64,000 bases of DNA from Pegea sp. RAD2-039. Lineage: Eukaryota; Chordata; Thaliacea; Salpida; Salpidae. Where the stretch lies: positions 1 through 64,000 of the forward strand of contig JAQGEQ010000142.1 in the NCBI GenBank assembly GCA_034620365.1, written 5' to 3'. A model generated the notes under the pieces. That model ran no database searches. It was given only the letters and a program-made list of their open reading frames with translations, and had not been told where the DNA came from. Positions 24,453 to 36,949 of the stretch are shown in pieces. How positions within the stretch are numbered: the stretch's first letter is position 1; each line of letters begins with the position of its first letter. The translations under genes and the position numbers were made by a program.

Positions 24453-26040
24453 GAGATGATGAAGAAGATGTAATTATTGGAAGATTCATCAAAAGCATCT
24501 CACTGTTCTAACATTTCTCTGTTTCTTCTCAATCAGTTAAAACTAATTTCTAACTATAATCGGTATACAAATATAAATAAACTATTTATTTGAAAAAGCT
24601 GGTGATCATTTCGTGAACACTTTTAAATAGTACTATATTTTGACATCTTTTAGTATTACAAGTAATTAGATAAAGATTTTTACTTCAATGAATAAAATCA
24701 GCTGCAACTTGATAGATTAACTTATCAGTAGTTGGTTTAAAATTCTATTATTTCGAAAATTGAAGTTTGATGAATAACTCTAACTTATTTCAGTTTAGAG
24801 AATTTTAATTTTGTAAAGTTGAATGTACAGCAGACTGATAAACTTAGATTATATGCTTTAAAAGATTTTATCTTTTGTAATTAAATATCTTTTTGAAGTT
24901 TCAAATGTTGTTAATGTTTAATGTTTAAAAATTCACAAAAATGTTTTAGAAAATATTTTTTTTTTATAAATCTTATTATAGGTTCATTGGATTTTATCAA
25001 ACAGTAATCATCAATCTACTTAAACTAAAACTGTTGGCTTTTTATTGTTGCCAAGTAAGAATTATTCAGCACGTTTAAGACAGATTCAAATGCCTTAGCA
25101 AAATGGAAATAGATGTACCGAGTAGTATTCCTTTAGTTCATTTAGAAAAGTGACATTTTTCTTAGGAACCATTGCCAGATCTTCCTGTCTTAAACCAACG
25201 GACACTATATGCATGAAATGCTTTTAATAAAAAACAAATATGAATTGTCTAATGGCAAACAAAGATTTCAAGTTAAAACAACATTTATTAAAATTTTTGA
25301 AAAAAGACGTTAGATTGATTTAAATAGTATTTGAACAGATTTGATTTTAAATGTATTAGCTTACATCAAAATATAACTAATTATACTTATTTATATAATT
25401 AATCACAATTCTTTTTCACAATTTCTCTTAACTCAAGACTTTTCAAAACTTTTTTCTTAAACACCTTTTGTTTGGTAATTTTAATATTAAATATACCGCT
25501 AAATACGGCTTTTTTGATGTTTCAGTAAAAGTTTGAATAATTTGATAAAATTAACATTAGAAAATAAATAAGGTTTCAATCCTATCACCATTAAGCAATT
25601 TGCGATTTATTATTATACTATAGATGATCTGAAGTAATTTCAAAACTAATATCTTATTATAAGTATAACTCTAAAACTACAACAAGAATCGTTTTTTTTT
25701 ATTAGTAATTGGAGTTTTTAAAGAAAATTCTGTTTTTCAGCAGTAATATCATTTTCATGTTAAGTGACCAAGTAACTTAAATTTTTTGGTTGAAATTTTC
25801 GTCATCTAGTTTGTCATTAATTTCATTTTAGGAATAGGCAACAAATTTAATTATAACAAAATAATTAGAAAATAATTTCATTTTATGAACAGTTTATATG
25901 TTTGTTTTGCATCTTTTTTTTAGATCAAGTTAATATTTTCTGAAGCTAGCTAGTATCAGTAGCTTCGTTAACAGGCTCATAAAAAAATCATCAAAAATTT
26001 ATACTGTAATTAGTATTTTGAAAACTTAGTACAAAAAAAG
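24453..26040. repeat. 3' flank of ILP4 and partial M module
   Basis: 24453-24900 matches the 3' flanks of ILP1-3 in inverted orientation. 24960-25400 has no match that I can place. 25420-26040 is a diverged M-module part facing the ILP3 unit. No genes are seen. Confidence 0.45.
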
Positions 26041-28000
26041 TAAATTATTTCAGCTCTAAAATAATCAGTTTGATTAACTAATTTTCTAATATGTGTTTGC
26101 TTCAATAAAAGACTTGACAATTAGTTTGTTTTCAAGGAATATATCTTGTACTAGATTTCTTTTGTTTTTCTGCTTATCAGAGGCTAAAATGTCACCAAAT
26201 AAAACTATTCCTCACACGATAACTTCTGACATAAAGACTTAATGATGATAAATGAAATTATTAATAGACTATTTCAAATCAACATCAGTAATTATGTGAG
26301 GCTAGTTACTTAAATTTGTTTTTATTTGAAGCGTTATTATTGATGTTTGTTTAAAAAACTTTTTATTTTGTTTATAAGAACGTATCTCAAATTTTTTTAA
26401 ATGTTGGTGACAATTAAAAGATCAAACTGTAACTACATTTGAAGCTTTAAAAAGATATTTAACTTAAAAAAAATTTTTTTAATGTTTTATTCTAACTTTA
26501 TCAGTTTGTTTTGCTTTCAGCTTTACAAAGTTAAAACTTTTCTAAACTGTAGTAACTTAGATTTATCTATTAAACTTTAACTTTCTATATAAAAGATCAT
26601 TAATCAAATTATTTTGCTATGGTATTTTAAAAAGTACTATTAATCAAACTTCGTCTTTCTATACAATAAGTTGTTAAATCACAGACTAAGAAAATACTAA
26701 AAACTCTTGTGAGTAATTTCTTAGTTCTTGTTAGTGAGTGCATTTAGCAATACAACCTAATTAAGTTTTCAATTTATTCTGAGCCAATTATTTTCAATAT
26801 TATTTATTGAAGTTACATAAATATAATTTTAACCTTTGAAAAACAAACTACTAAAAGCTAACTGTAATTTGAAACAAATTCTATTAAGCAGTAAGTATTT
26901 TTAAACAAAATCAAAGATATATAGTTGGTTTTCCTAAAGTAATTTTGTAATCTATTCATACGCCACGTGGGTTTGCTTTTCAGTTTCAACAGCCCTCCAA
27001 ATGGGTAAAAACCAAAATTATGAGTAAAAAAATAATCCAAAATTTTCCAAAACCTTTTTCTTAAACAACTTTTTTACAAATTTTTTATTTTATATATTTC
27101 AACAAATATGGATTTTTTAATGATTTCAGTAAACGTTTAATTTGAAAACATCAACATTAAAAATTAAATAAAGTTTCAAGCTTATCAGCATTAAACATTT
27201 TGCGATTTTTTATTACACTAAAGATATTCCAGATTAATTTCAAATCTAATATTTTAGTAAAAGTATAAATCTAATACTTCAACAAGAAACGTTTTATTTA
27301 TGTAATTGGAGTTTTTAAAGAACATTCTGTTAATCAGCAGTAATATCATTTTCATATTAAATGACCAAGTTATTTAAATTTTATGTTTAAAATTTTCCTT
27401 AACTAGTTTGTCATTAAATTTATTTTATGATTATGATGACAAATCTAATTATAACAAAATAGTTTGGAAATAAATTCAGTTTACGAATAGTTTTTACATT
27501 TGTTTTGCAGCTTTAATTTTTCTAAGATCAAGTTAATATTTTATGAACCTATCTAAAATCAGTACCTCCTTTGACAAGCTTCTAAAATTAAATTCAAACA
27601 AAACTTATACTTTAATTAGTATTTTGAAAACATAGTGCAAAAAAAAGATAATTCCAGCCATAAAAATTTCAGTTTAATTAACAGATTTTCTAATATGCAA
27701 TTGTTTCAGTAAAAGAACTGAGAATTGATCAATTTTCTAGGATTATATAATTTGGTGGATTTTTTTTATTGTTCTGGTTTTCAGAAGCTAAAAAGTCACC
27801 AAATAACTATTCCTCACCTGATAACTTGTGATATAAAGATTTAATGAGGAAAAAATATTTTGTTAATTTTTTATGTGAAATCAACATCAGTATTTATGTG
27901 CAGCAAACTACTTAGATTTGTTTTTATTTCAAGCGTTATTATTGAAGTTTATTTTCATAAACTTTTTTTGTGTTTTGGTAAAATGGTAAGTCAAATTTTA
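26040..28000. repeat. M modules of the ILP3 unit
   Basis: Copy of 10130-12060. The left half is more diverged: CACGTG is kept near 26960 but the TGAGTCA beside it is lost. The right half (27050-28000) is very close to the ILP1 copy. The minus frame at 26858-27040 is chance. Confidence 0.55.
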
Positions 28001-28515
28001 TCTAAAATGTTGGTGACAATTAAAATATAAAACTATAACACTAATTGATACTTTAACAAGTTATTTAACCACTAAGAAGTCTTTAAAAGTTTTCATTCTA
28101 AACTTATCAGTCTACTTTACGTTCAACTATATAAAACAGAACTTATCTCAACTGAGATAAGTTAGAGTTATTCTTTATACTTCATCTTTCTAGATAATAG
28201 ATTTTTAAACTAATAACTGATAAATTTTTCTATCAAGTTGCAGCTGATCTTATTGGTCAAGCTCAAAATCTTTATCTAATTACTTTTATTACTAACAGAT
28301 GTCAAAATATATATTTTTTCAAATACCATATAGAAGTATTCACGAAATGATCACAAGTTTCTTCAGATAAATAGTTTAATTAAATTTTTATACCGAATAT
28401 AGTTAGAAAATAACTTCAGCCGATTGACAAGAAATAGAGAAATGTTAGAATAGTGAGAAGCTTTTGATGAAACTTCAAATAGTTACATCTTCATCATCAT
28501 CTCTTTATTACTCAT

Positions 28516-29272
28516 TTAGCAAAATAGTGCCATGTAGTCCTTAGTACATGATTCGTTGCAGCATTTGGTTCGAAGACTAGACATACGGGGCCTAAAAAAA
28601 GAATTATTCATCAAACTCGAAAAGTAATTTTCGCTTATTTCTTGTAAATAAATTAAATTTGTATAACTGATAAAGTTGTACAAAACTTAGTATTACGAAA
28701 ACCTTAAAAATTAATTAAAAACGAAATGTATTTCTACCTGACAAAAGTTCAATGACAACTTATACAACCCGTTTATCTTTACAATGAAAATACTAATCAT
28801 AGGATATTAAAACTGAAGAAGTCAACTTACAATTGATGTTTGTAAACTTGGCAATATAAGTCCAAGCTTCCTTCAGGTTGGTTAAAGACTTCAAACATAT
28901 TCAAGGCTACGTAACGTTTCACTGAAGTTAAAAAGATTTTTGATAAAAGCTTTTCTACCAACTTTTCTGCCACTTAAATTAAGCTCGAAGTATTTCTTTA
29001 ATTGAAAGACGCTTATGAGAAATGATAAAAAACTTACAACTTGTGCAAGCCACACTAATAAATCTTCTAAAAAAACTGTTCTTCTCGTCGTAGTAGAATT
29101 TATAAAGTTTTTGTTGCTTTGTTGGACATACACACTTAAAGACAGGATAGAAATCTGCTCCACACACTGTAAGTGGGAAATCATTTTCGGCGGCACACAT
29201 TGCTGCGACATCAGCTTGACACTGACACACATAAAGCATAGCTATTAAGAAGATTATTCCAAACTTAAACAT
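28516..29272 (-). CDS. Insulin-like peptide precursor ILP3 (133 aa)
   Basis: Exons 29038-29272, 28831-28921 and 28516-28591, with the same lengths and phases as ILP1 and ILP2. The protein equals ILP2 except Val for Ile at residue 83. It keeps the signal peptide, C-x11-C, RR 69-70 and CCNESCTKDYMALFC. Identity extends through the introns and about 300 bases of promoter, pointing to very recent duplication or gene conversion. A collapsed or mis-joined assembly should be kept in mind. Confidence 0.82.
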
Positions 29273-29521
29273 TTTCGTAGTTTGTTAAGAATCTCAATAT
29301 CTGAGGAGAAGAGAAAATTGAAAAATTACTTCATCTTAAATACAATGTTTGCATAAAAAACAACAAGATAAAAAGCATCACGTTAAAGGAAAATTTTCAT
29401 ATAATATGCTATTAGCTAAGAGAACGATTTCGTTTTCAAATGAAAGTTCTTTAGCTTTGAAGAAAATTACAACAATCTCAGTATGTTGTTAAAACTTCTT
29501 ATTCAAGTTTGATTTTGAGTT

Positions 29522-29530
29522 CCTTTTATA
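29522..29530 (-). promoter_or_regulatory. TATA box of ILP3
   Basis: TATAAAAGG on the minus strand, identical to the ILP1 box and at the same distance from the ATG. Confidence 0.5.
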
Positions 29531-29549
29531 TTAAAAAATGTTTGTTTAT

Positions 29550-30850
29550 TTATTTACTTTTAAATGAAAAATGATTTCAGATTTTTACGAAACTTTTAGT
29601 TAGTATATAAAAAATAAATAAATAATTATTTTTGTATTGTTGTATATAAAAAAATTTATTTATAATTATATTATTTACAAATTCAAATCAATTTACAAAA
29701 ATCTTCCTGGAAATTTTATCTAGTTTTAAATCTGTTGTCATAAAGCAACTTAATTTCCTACAATTCAATCTTTTAATTGCATTTAGGTTTATATTTTTTT
29801 AGAATTTTATTTCTAATTTCTGTGAAATATCATTAATGAAATTTTAGTTTTTTCAATAAACCTTTATTCAATCTTTTAAAAGTTAAATTTAATTAGCTAT
29901 CCTTTGATTTTGTTAAAGTAGTTTTATTAATGAAAAGTAAATAAATGTCAAAAGTGATTTTTACGATGTATTTTATTCATTTAATGAGAAAACTAATGAA
30001 GAAAAATTATTTGTGATTAAATAATCGATGGTGTAAGCAGATGAAACTAAGAGTTTAGTAAAAATTAAATATCTCTTATATGTAGTTAATTACCTATTCT
30101 TTTAAGTTTGTTCATAATATTTATATCATAATTTTTCTGTTTATCTTATTTGTTTATATATTTATTTATTTTTATATATATTTTCCTTGGATCTCATTTG
30201 TTTATCTATTCAAGTTTTTTCTTTCTATTTATTCTACTTTTTTTATTTATTTAAAAAATAGTTGGAAATAAAACTTATTCACTTTTTATATTTATCACGG
30301 AACGATACAAATAAAAAGAAAAATAAATAATAGCAAATACCATAGTTTGAGGCCTGTGTTGCAGAAAAAAACTTTTCTATAAAAAAATGATTTTAAATAT
30401 ATGTATTTACATAAACATATAACAAAATATGCTTATGTAGCATAATAATTAATCAAACTTTCATTTTTTACAAATTTTTTTAAACTCTAGACTTATCAAA
30501 ATCTTTTTTTAAACTACTTTTGTTTGACAATTTTAATATCAAGTGTTTCACCAAATATGGCCTTCATTAATTATTTCAAAAAAGTTTGATTAATTTGATA
30601 ACATAAACATTAAAAATTATATAAAATTTCGGTCTTATCAGCATTAAACAATTTGTTATTTATTATTACACTAACTATGTTCTTAAGTAGTTTCAATTCT
30701 AATATCTTAATAAAAGTAAAACTCTAAAACTACAACAACAAACGTTTTTTTATAAGTAATTAGAGTTTTTAAGAACAATCAGTTAATCAGCAGTGATATC
30801 ATTTTGATGTTATTTTTGATGCATGAAGTATAACAGTAGATAATTTGAAA
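29550..30850. repeat. Upstream flank of ILP3 and M-module fragment
   Basis: 29550-30460 matches 13640-14520. 30460-30800 is an M-module fragment that stops where the D/LINE block begins. No gene is seen. Confidence 0.5.
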
Positions 30851-30899
30851 AAAAGATTTACTATAATGGGATAAAATGAATAACATTTATAAAACTAAG

Positions 30900-31330
30900 A
30901 TTGTGCAACATTAAAATGGTTTGACTTTAGCGTGATCCGCAGTTGATAATCTAAATAATAGAATGTCTCATCGCAATTACTTTCAAGTTTTATTGTCCGG
31001 TAAAAGAAAAAAAATTCTTAAGCTATATACCAGTTAATATGGGCATATAAAAGTGCAACATTTGTCGGTAGAAATGATAACCCATCAAGGTAGAATTAAC
31101 AGAGAAGTATATAAGTTAACGCTAAATAGATCAGGAATTAGTCTAATAATAAGAATTAAGATGTGTTTAAGCTGCCGGCATTCTAAATTATGTGTAATTA
31201 AGAAACAGAAATGATAAATTAAACAAATGAACTTAATTGTTAAGCATAGAAATGTCAACCAAAATCTTCTTTTAAACAGGGACTCTTTGTATAACAATCT
31301 TTATCAAAATTTGACTCATATTCTTAGAAA
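30900..31330 (-). mobile_element. Probable LINE tail relic, inverted partner of 61270-61680
   Basis: The minus strand here matches the plus strand of 61270-61680 over several hundred bases ('gacatttctat' block, 'tatatagcttaag' block, 'ggacaataaaac'). Weak frames such as GYHFYRQMLHFY resemble the His/Arg-rich end of a non-LTR reverse transcriptase, but the match is poor. The inverted pairing is certain; the LINE assignment is not. Confidence 0.35.
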
Positions 31331-32089
31331 ATTAGAATAATATATCACACATACTTCATAAAAATAAGATTTATTAGAAGTTACTTTTTTTGATAAATAA
31401 ATGAACAAAATATTAATAGCAATTTGGCAGAGTCTAAATCTTTTAGAGACTTTTAGAAAAAATTAGAATTAATTTTTTTTGAAGACTCCATACTAATTTA
31501 TTTCATTATTACTACAACCTTAAGTTTCTAATGAAATTTAATCATTTATTTTTTTTAGTTTTAACCTGAATGTTTTAATCCTTAGTTTTAATTAATGATT
31601 AATCATTCTGTTTACAATCAACAATTTTTACTTTTTTATAAAATACTTATCATCTTTACGTGGCAAGACATTTTTGCGCAACTTAGGTTATTATTGGTTA
31701 ACACCTTAGTCATTTAGATTATATGATTTGCTGATTTAACAAGGTTAGTGAGTACCTTCAGACTTATTAAGAATTGATTCAGTGTATTTATTAAGTTTAA
31801 TAAATGAGAAGCAAGGTGTCTGAAGAGAGAACCTCCCGCTAACACTCATTCTCACAAATAATTTCTATTTTAATTTTGTACAATTTTATTTTTATTTGAT
31901 AATTTCGAACACCAATTCTTTGTATGACAAATAATGAAAAAGAAATTAATTTTTATCTATCAGAAAAATTGAAATTTTAAACAAAGTTTTAAATAACTAG
32001 AAATGTTAATCAGCTTATAACATTATGAGAATATTTTATCAATTTATATCTTCTTAATTAAGATATTTTATTTTTATTTTTCTTGAAAA

Positions 32090-32765
32090 ATGCAATCCCC
32101 GTCAACTGAAACTCTTAAGGAAGAGTTTTCAGGTATACAAATCACATGTAATAATGACAAAGAAACACAATTTTGGAGAGATTTCTACAATGTAGTTAGT
32201 ATATTCTAATAATTTTTTTTTAATCTTTTAGATCTTAGATTTAAAAAACTTTATTTTTAAGTACAAAATACGTAATCTAATTTATGCAATTACATTTATA
32301 ATTCAGAGTAAGCTAGAAGTTGACAATCAAGAATTATCAATGATAGATGAGTATCTTCGATTAAATCCTCTCTGGGATAGTACAAAAACGCGTTTGTAAA
32401 GAAATGAACTTTATCTTGTATAATTTTTATTAAAAATTGTATTTTTTACAGGAAATATAATTTATTTAATCGTTAAAAAAAAACTATAGCTTTAAATACA
32501 TAAAGGTTCCATTTTTTATTTTAAGTTTTGTAAAATTAATATCCTAAAAAAGCTAAAACAAAAGTAAATATTAATTGATTAGGTTCAACAAGAGCTTGGT
32601 CATTTGGATGAAAAAACAACAGAAAAACCAAGGAGAGCTGAAACTGTTAAAAAAAGTGGAAATGAAGCTAACCCAAAAACTCCAGCAACAACAATGACTA
32701 AGAAGAAAAATAGTGCTTCTAAGACCTTTGTCAGAAAAAAAGCGATACAGCAAGAGGAGCCCTAA
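32090..32765 (+). pseudogene. Small basic protein gene D1, damaged copy
   Basis: Exon-like blocks 32090-32194, 32307-32375 and 32583-32765 correspond to the three exons of D2. The start MQSPSTETLK and FWRDFYNV are kept. At the end of the second block the donor that is TTG/GTTAGT in D2 reads TGG/GATAGT, so splicing there should fail and reading on gives a stop at 32399. In the last block an A-run after residues VRKK is one base longer than in D2, which changes the C-terminus to AIQQEEP. In the older frame a Ser/Lys-rich tail (SKSSESSSTSKTKRS) is still readable in the DNA. The family is unknown. Confidence 0.55.
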
Positions 32766-33239
32766 ATCAAAATCTTCAGAAAGCTCATCTACTTCCAAAA
32801 CTAAAAGATCTTGGTCTAATTAAAAGAAAAATTGAAAATATACTTCTAGCTACAAATTAAAAATAAAAAACTTCGAAACATTGTATTTCATTTTTTTAGT
32901 AATTACAAAAATAATCTATTTCTGCAAGAATTTTAAACATAAATACAAAAATCTAATTCTATGTTTAAAGGGTGGGTTTTTATTATTTTTGAGTAAAACA
33001 GTCTAAATAAAAGTTATTAAAACAGGACTACTTAAACAAAGTTTAGGAAGTTGAAGTAAGAAGACAAATGGCTGATAAATTGAAACTTTCTGGAAGAAAA
33101 TAGAATTATCTAATTTGCTAAGAATGTACAAACTTAACATTTTGAAAGTTTATTAGGAAACCTCAAACTTGAGAACTTACATCAATATTACAATAAAAGT
33201 TTTTCCATTAATAATCTTGAAAAAGAATGTATTAAACGC

Positions 33240-33900
33240 TTCTACTGGTTTGCTATCGCTGATATTAAGCAAAAAATTATATTTATATTTGATAACAAGC
33301 ATATAAAGCAAATGAGGTTTAAATGGTTCTGCATTAAATGTAGAACTATGAACATAACAACTACCTCCTTTAATTCTAATATTACCCTGTTATCCGACAT
33401 CAGCAAATCTAAACTGATTGATTTGAATAAAGTTGTATCTGAAATTGGCAACGATGTTGTCAAAAATAACGAAAAAATTTATAGTTTGCCAAATCATTGG
33501 ATGAACTTGATGTGTCTACATGGAAACCTGTCACATGGGTTTCGGTGGTCGGTGATTGTGATTCCAACAAAAATGCTAAAGTGGTGCAACTTCTTGCAAA
33601 GTATGTTACTGACACGACATATTTCTTACTGACACGTACGAAGGCAGAGAAAACAATGTCGTCATCTTTTATGTCTGTAAGACTAATAAAGAAGATGACA
33701 GTAATTTCCTTTAAGATGTGTTCTTAAAACCGTAGTGGTATTGACGTTCCAAAGGTATTGAGAATCAAACTATGAGCGAAAACATGAGATCATCAAAGAT
33801 CATTTAAAGATCATCAAAGTGTCTTTTAAGGAAAATTGGGACAACGGAAAAATTCTTGCCAAGCTGTATAAACTGAAATTTGAGAAAATAATGGACTGAG
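33240..33900 (+). mobile_element. Relic resembling a LINE ORF1 with a PHD-like end
   Basis: Broken frames: FKWFCIKC near 33310-33345 resembles the closing W-x-C-x2-C of the PHD-type finger in CR1-like ORF1 proteins. Then SEIGNDVVKNNEKI, WVSVVGDCDSNKNAKVVQLL (near 33530-33590), and much later VSFKENWDNGKILAKLYKL (near 33820-33880), like the ORF1 'RPLKV.....E....IL..A..L' block. It has stops and frame changes, and a sister lies on the minus strand at 58660-59250. The spurious minus frame over it is ignored. The identification is tentative: these could be pieces of a host gene. Confidence 0.4.
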
Positions 33901-36190
33901 TTGAATTTAATGTAAGAACGATAGCTCAAATAATATCCAACTTTTGAAAGAGGAATTTAACCGAAATCAAAACCAACAACTATCTGATTTTATATACATA
34001 ATTTGAGGCCCAATATGGGCCTTTATAATTGTCAAAGTTTTTCAAAAATTGTAGAAAAACAACCTGTCCCACCACTTTTTTTTCACATTCCCTCAGCACA
34101 GAATTGTGATTATCATCTATTATAAATATTATATACATATATTATATCCCAAGACATCAGTTCATAGAAAGCAATCCTCAAATCTCACAAGCGTCAAAAA
34201 TACAATTATTCTATTATTTCATTTATGACAGGAAACATGCAGGAAACTTCATATGAAATAAGATAGTTACAAACATCGTCGTAGCTTTTAAAATTTGGAT
34301 AAGGTAAAAAATTTACGTATTAAAAACAGCTGATATGTTGTTTCTGAAAATATCCAGGGATTAATTTACTTTAATAAATTCTATCTTATTTTTCACTTTT
34401 TTTGTGCTTCGATGAAGCTGAAATTCATCTTTGGGTTACATCTTTTGCTTTTTGTAAGCTTTTTTAACTAACCTTATGCATATTAATTGTGAGATGCTGA
34501 GATATTGATTGTAAGTTATTTTTTTTTGGGAGGTACTCTCTTCAGACGCTTCGTTAGCATTTATTCGAATAAATCAATAAAGTATTACTTAATATAGCTT
34601 TTATTATATTCATTGGTGTATAACATAAATTTTTTTAAAGCTAAATAATAGCTACAGAAGTAGATTATTACTAAATGATTGAATGAATATCATTAAATAT
34701 GTACATTTTCAAAATAAGTCTTACCTTAAAACTGTTTAGTTATGCTATTAAAAGGCTTAAGATATTAAAAATTTTTAATTATGCTTAAGATTTACGGTAT
34801 ACAAATTTTTTCTTGAATGTATAAGAAGATAATATAATATTAGTTTTGGTAAGTATTAAAGACAACTAAAAAGTGAAATTACTATTAAATACAAACATTT
34901 TTTATATTAGTAAAACAGTTTTGTTATATAAACAAATACACTAATAAATAAACTTAATATGTGAACCTTGTCTATAAATAAAATTAGTTTATAATTAAAA
35001 CACAAATTACTTGTAATTACAAACATGTTCGATATTTATCAAAAAATTTTGTTATATAAATTCTAATTTCTTAAAATATCATTTCAATATAAATATTTAT
35101 TTTTTAACTGATCAATTTATAACTTTATATGAGATAGAATTTAATGCATGCTTAAATTGATAAAAAGATTTTAAAATATTTATCCAAGCTTTATACAAAT
35201 CTTAAAATTTAATTTTAAATAGAAAGCTTTCCATTTGTTAAATAATCATATGATTCAACAGTATTAAGCTTGGTATAATTTGATGGTTAAATTTATTTTA
35301 AATAAGATTATTTTCAAGGATCAACTTGTTTTTTTTTCACAGTATGCTGATTTAGTATGTTTAAAACTTTTGTAGATCTGTAAATATAGTAGAAATGGAA
35401 CTCATAAAAAATAATGATCCTACTTTATGAGTTTAAAAAAGTTAATAGTGTTTATTGTGGTGTTTCCTAGCCTGAGTTTAAAAAATTTAACAAGCTGATG
35501 AAGATCTTTTGATATTTGTCAAAAATATCAATACTACTTTTGAAATTACTGAATAAATAAGTATTCTAAAAAAATATATAAGTTATTCTATTTTTATTTT
35601 TTTATTAATTTTTATTTTAAAGTCATTCTCCTATACTACAATATTATGTTATCTCAATTTTAAACAATAGAATTTTCTGTTAAAAAAAGTATTTATCTAT
35701 AAAATTTTTTTATGGTTTTAAAATAAGTATTTAGTCATGAGGCAAGCAGTACAAACATTTTTAGCTTCTAAATAAAAGCTTTTAATATATTGATGTTGTA
35801 AATAAATTAAACTATTGCATCTTTTTATTTTGTTATACCCATTTTTATTACCCATTTGCTGTATACTAAAAAATTTTTAGGAGATTTCACAAATTTTTGC
35901 ATTGGTCACTTTAGAGTACAATTTTATTTTGATACTTGAAATTTAAGAGTATAATTTTTAGATTGTTTATATCATTTTTCTATAATAAAATTTTCAGTAA
36001 AAATATTTTTCATAACGTAAACACAATCTAAATTTTCGAGATATTTTTTATTTAATTTATATTTATGCATGACGTAATCTATATTGAGAGAAATTTTACG
36101 AATAGTTTGTAATTTCTTTTTATAATTTTAAATATAGTTTAATAATGTTTCACTTGTAGGTTTTTAAGATTGTTAAATCTTCGGAGAACA
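33900..36190. other. AT-rich spacer
   Basis: Holds the right end of the inverted-duplication arm (to about 34040), an R3 repeat copy at 34530-34585, and otherwise AT-rich DNA in which I see no gene. Confidence 0.4.
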
Positions 36191-36949
36191 ATGAATTTAA
36201 CAGATCTTCAACTTTTGCTCAATATTGCGTCATCAGCTCTCTTTTCATTGTATTTTATGATTAAGATATTAATCTTAATCTGTAAAAAAATTAAAAAGAA
36301 AAGAAAAAGCGACTCTGCTGATCTTAGATTGATAAGAGCAAAAAATTTTAAAGTCATGAGACCAGTGAACACGGATAGATTTTACAGTGTTCCATTGAAT
36401 GCTCAACGTTCAATGATCTCAAAGTACCAAGGATCTAGCATTATCGATTTAACAAAAAATTCTGATCCTCACCCAAGTACCTACAGTGACCCTCACAAAT
36501 CAACTCAGCTCGACTCAAGCCTTCAAGAAAACAGTGAAATTTCTGGTTTACGCAAAATACCACTACGAAACTTATCTACTGCTGGAACCCAATCTCATTT
36601 TACCGCTGGAGATAATGAAGATGCCTATTCCTTTGCTGAAGATGAAACAAGCTTTAGTTATTATCACCAACCTATTTATGGTAATTGCAGCTATACATCG
36701 CAACCAGGTCCATCTCGAGTGAATTTCCCAAACCTTGAATCTACTGGCTTAAGTTCTACTCAAATTGAAAATAATTTTTTAGGAGATGAAGAAGACTATG
36801 ATTACGCCTTTCCAATGGAGTCACATTTTAAACCTGGAACATTTCAAGACGGCAAGCAAAAAAATGTTAATCAAACCGGAAAAGGTTTGCGTGATGTGGA
36901 TAAACCAAGGAAAACCCAATCTCACGCTTTCAGAAAATATCCAGGTTGA
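36191..36949 (+). CDS. Single-pass membrane protein, intracellular tail unstructured (252 aa)
   Basis: One open exon from the first ATG (36191) to TGA at 36947-36949. An upstream TTG in the same frame is not a likely start. Residues about 8-31 are hydrophobic (LLLNIASSALFSLYFMIKIL) and are followed at once by a stop-transfer cluster, KKIKKKRK (32-39). The predicted orientation is therefore a very short outside part and a long inside tail. The tail is Ser/Asn/Gln-rich, has a small repeat (SDPHPST/SDPHKST near 91-105) and an acidic Tyr patch DEEDYDYAF (199-207). It has base composition well above the flanks in G+C, as expected for a real exon. AATAAA lies at 37063-37068. It is the only gene here without a second copy. 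No family is recognised. Confidence 0.65.
   Translation: MNLTDLQLLLNIASSALFSLYFMIKILILICKKIKKKRKSDSADLRLIRAKNFKVMRPVNTDRFYSVPLNAQRSMISKYQGSSIIDLTKNSDPHPSTYSDPHKSTQLDSSLQENSEISGLRKIPLRNLSTAGTQSHFTAGDNEDAYSFAEDETSFSYYHQPIYGNCSYTSQPGPSRVNFPNLESTGLSSTQIENNFLGDEEDYDYAFPMESHFKPGTFQDGKQKNVNQTGKGLRDVDKPRKTQSHAFRKYPG

Larger units (their letters stand above)
31640..34040. repeat. Left arm of an inverted duplication carrying gene D
   Basis: Matches 58500-60880 in reverse complement from about 'cgtggcaagacat' (31660) through gene D and the ORF1-like relic to 'gggcctttataattgtcaaag' (34020). With the LINE tail next to it, the inverted duplication is about 3.1 kb per arm. Its two gene copies have decayed independently. 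Confidence 0.7.

Noticed and set aside
24960-25400. Possible retroelement fragment
   Set aside because: Six-frame reading gives only short unrelated stretches and no partner copy in the window.
32571-32798. 75-residue minus frame opposite gene D1
   Set aside because: Antisense to the third exon of D1 and not preserved opposite D2.
33242-33463. 73-residue minus frame opposite the ORF1-like relic
   Set aside because: No partner frame in the inverted copy at 58660-59250; treated as a shadow.
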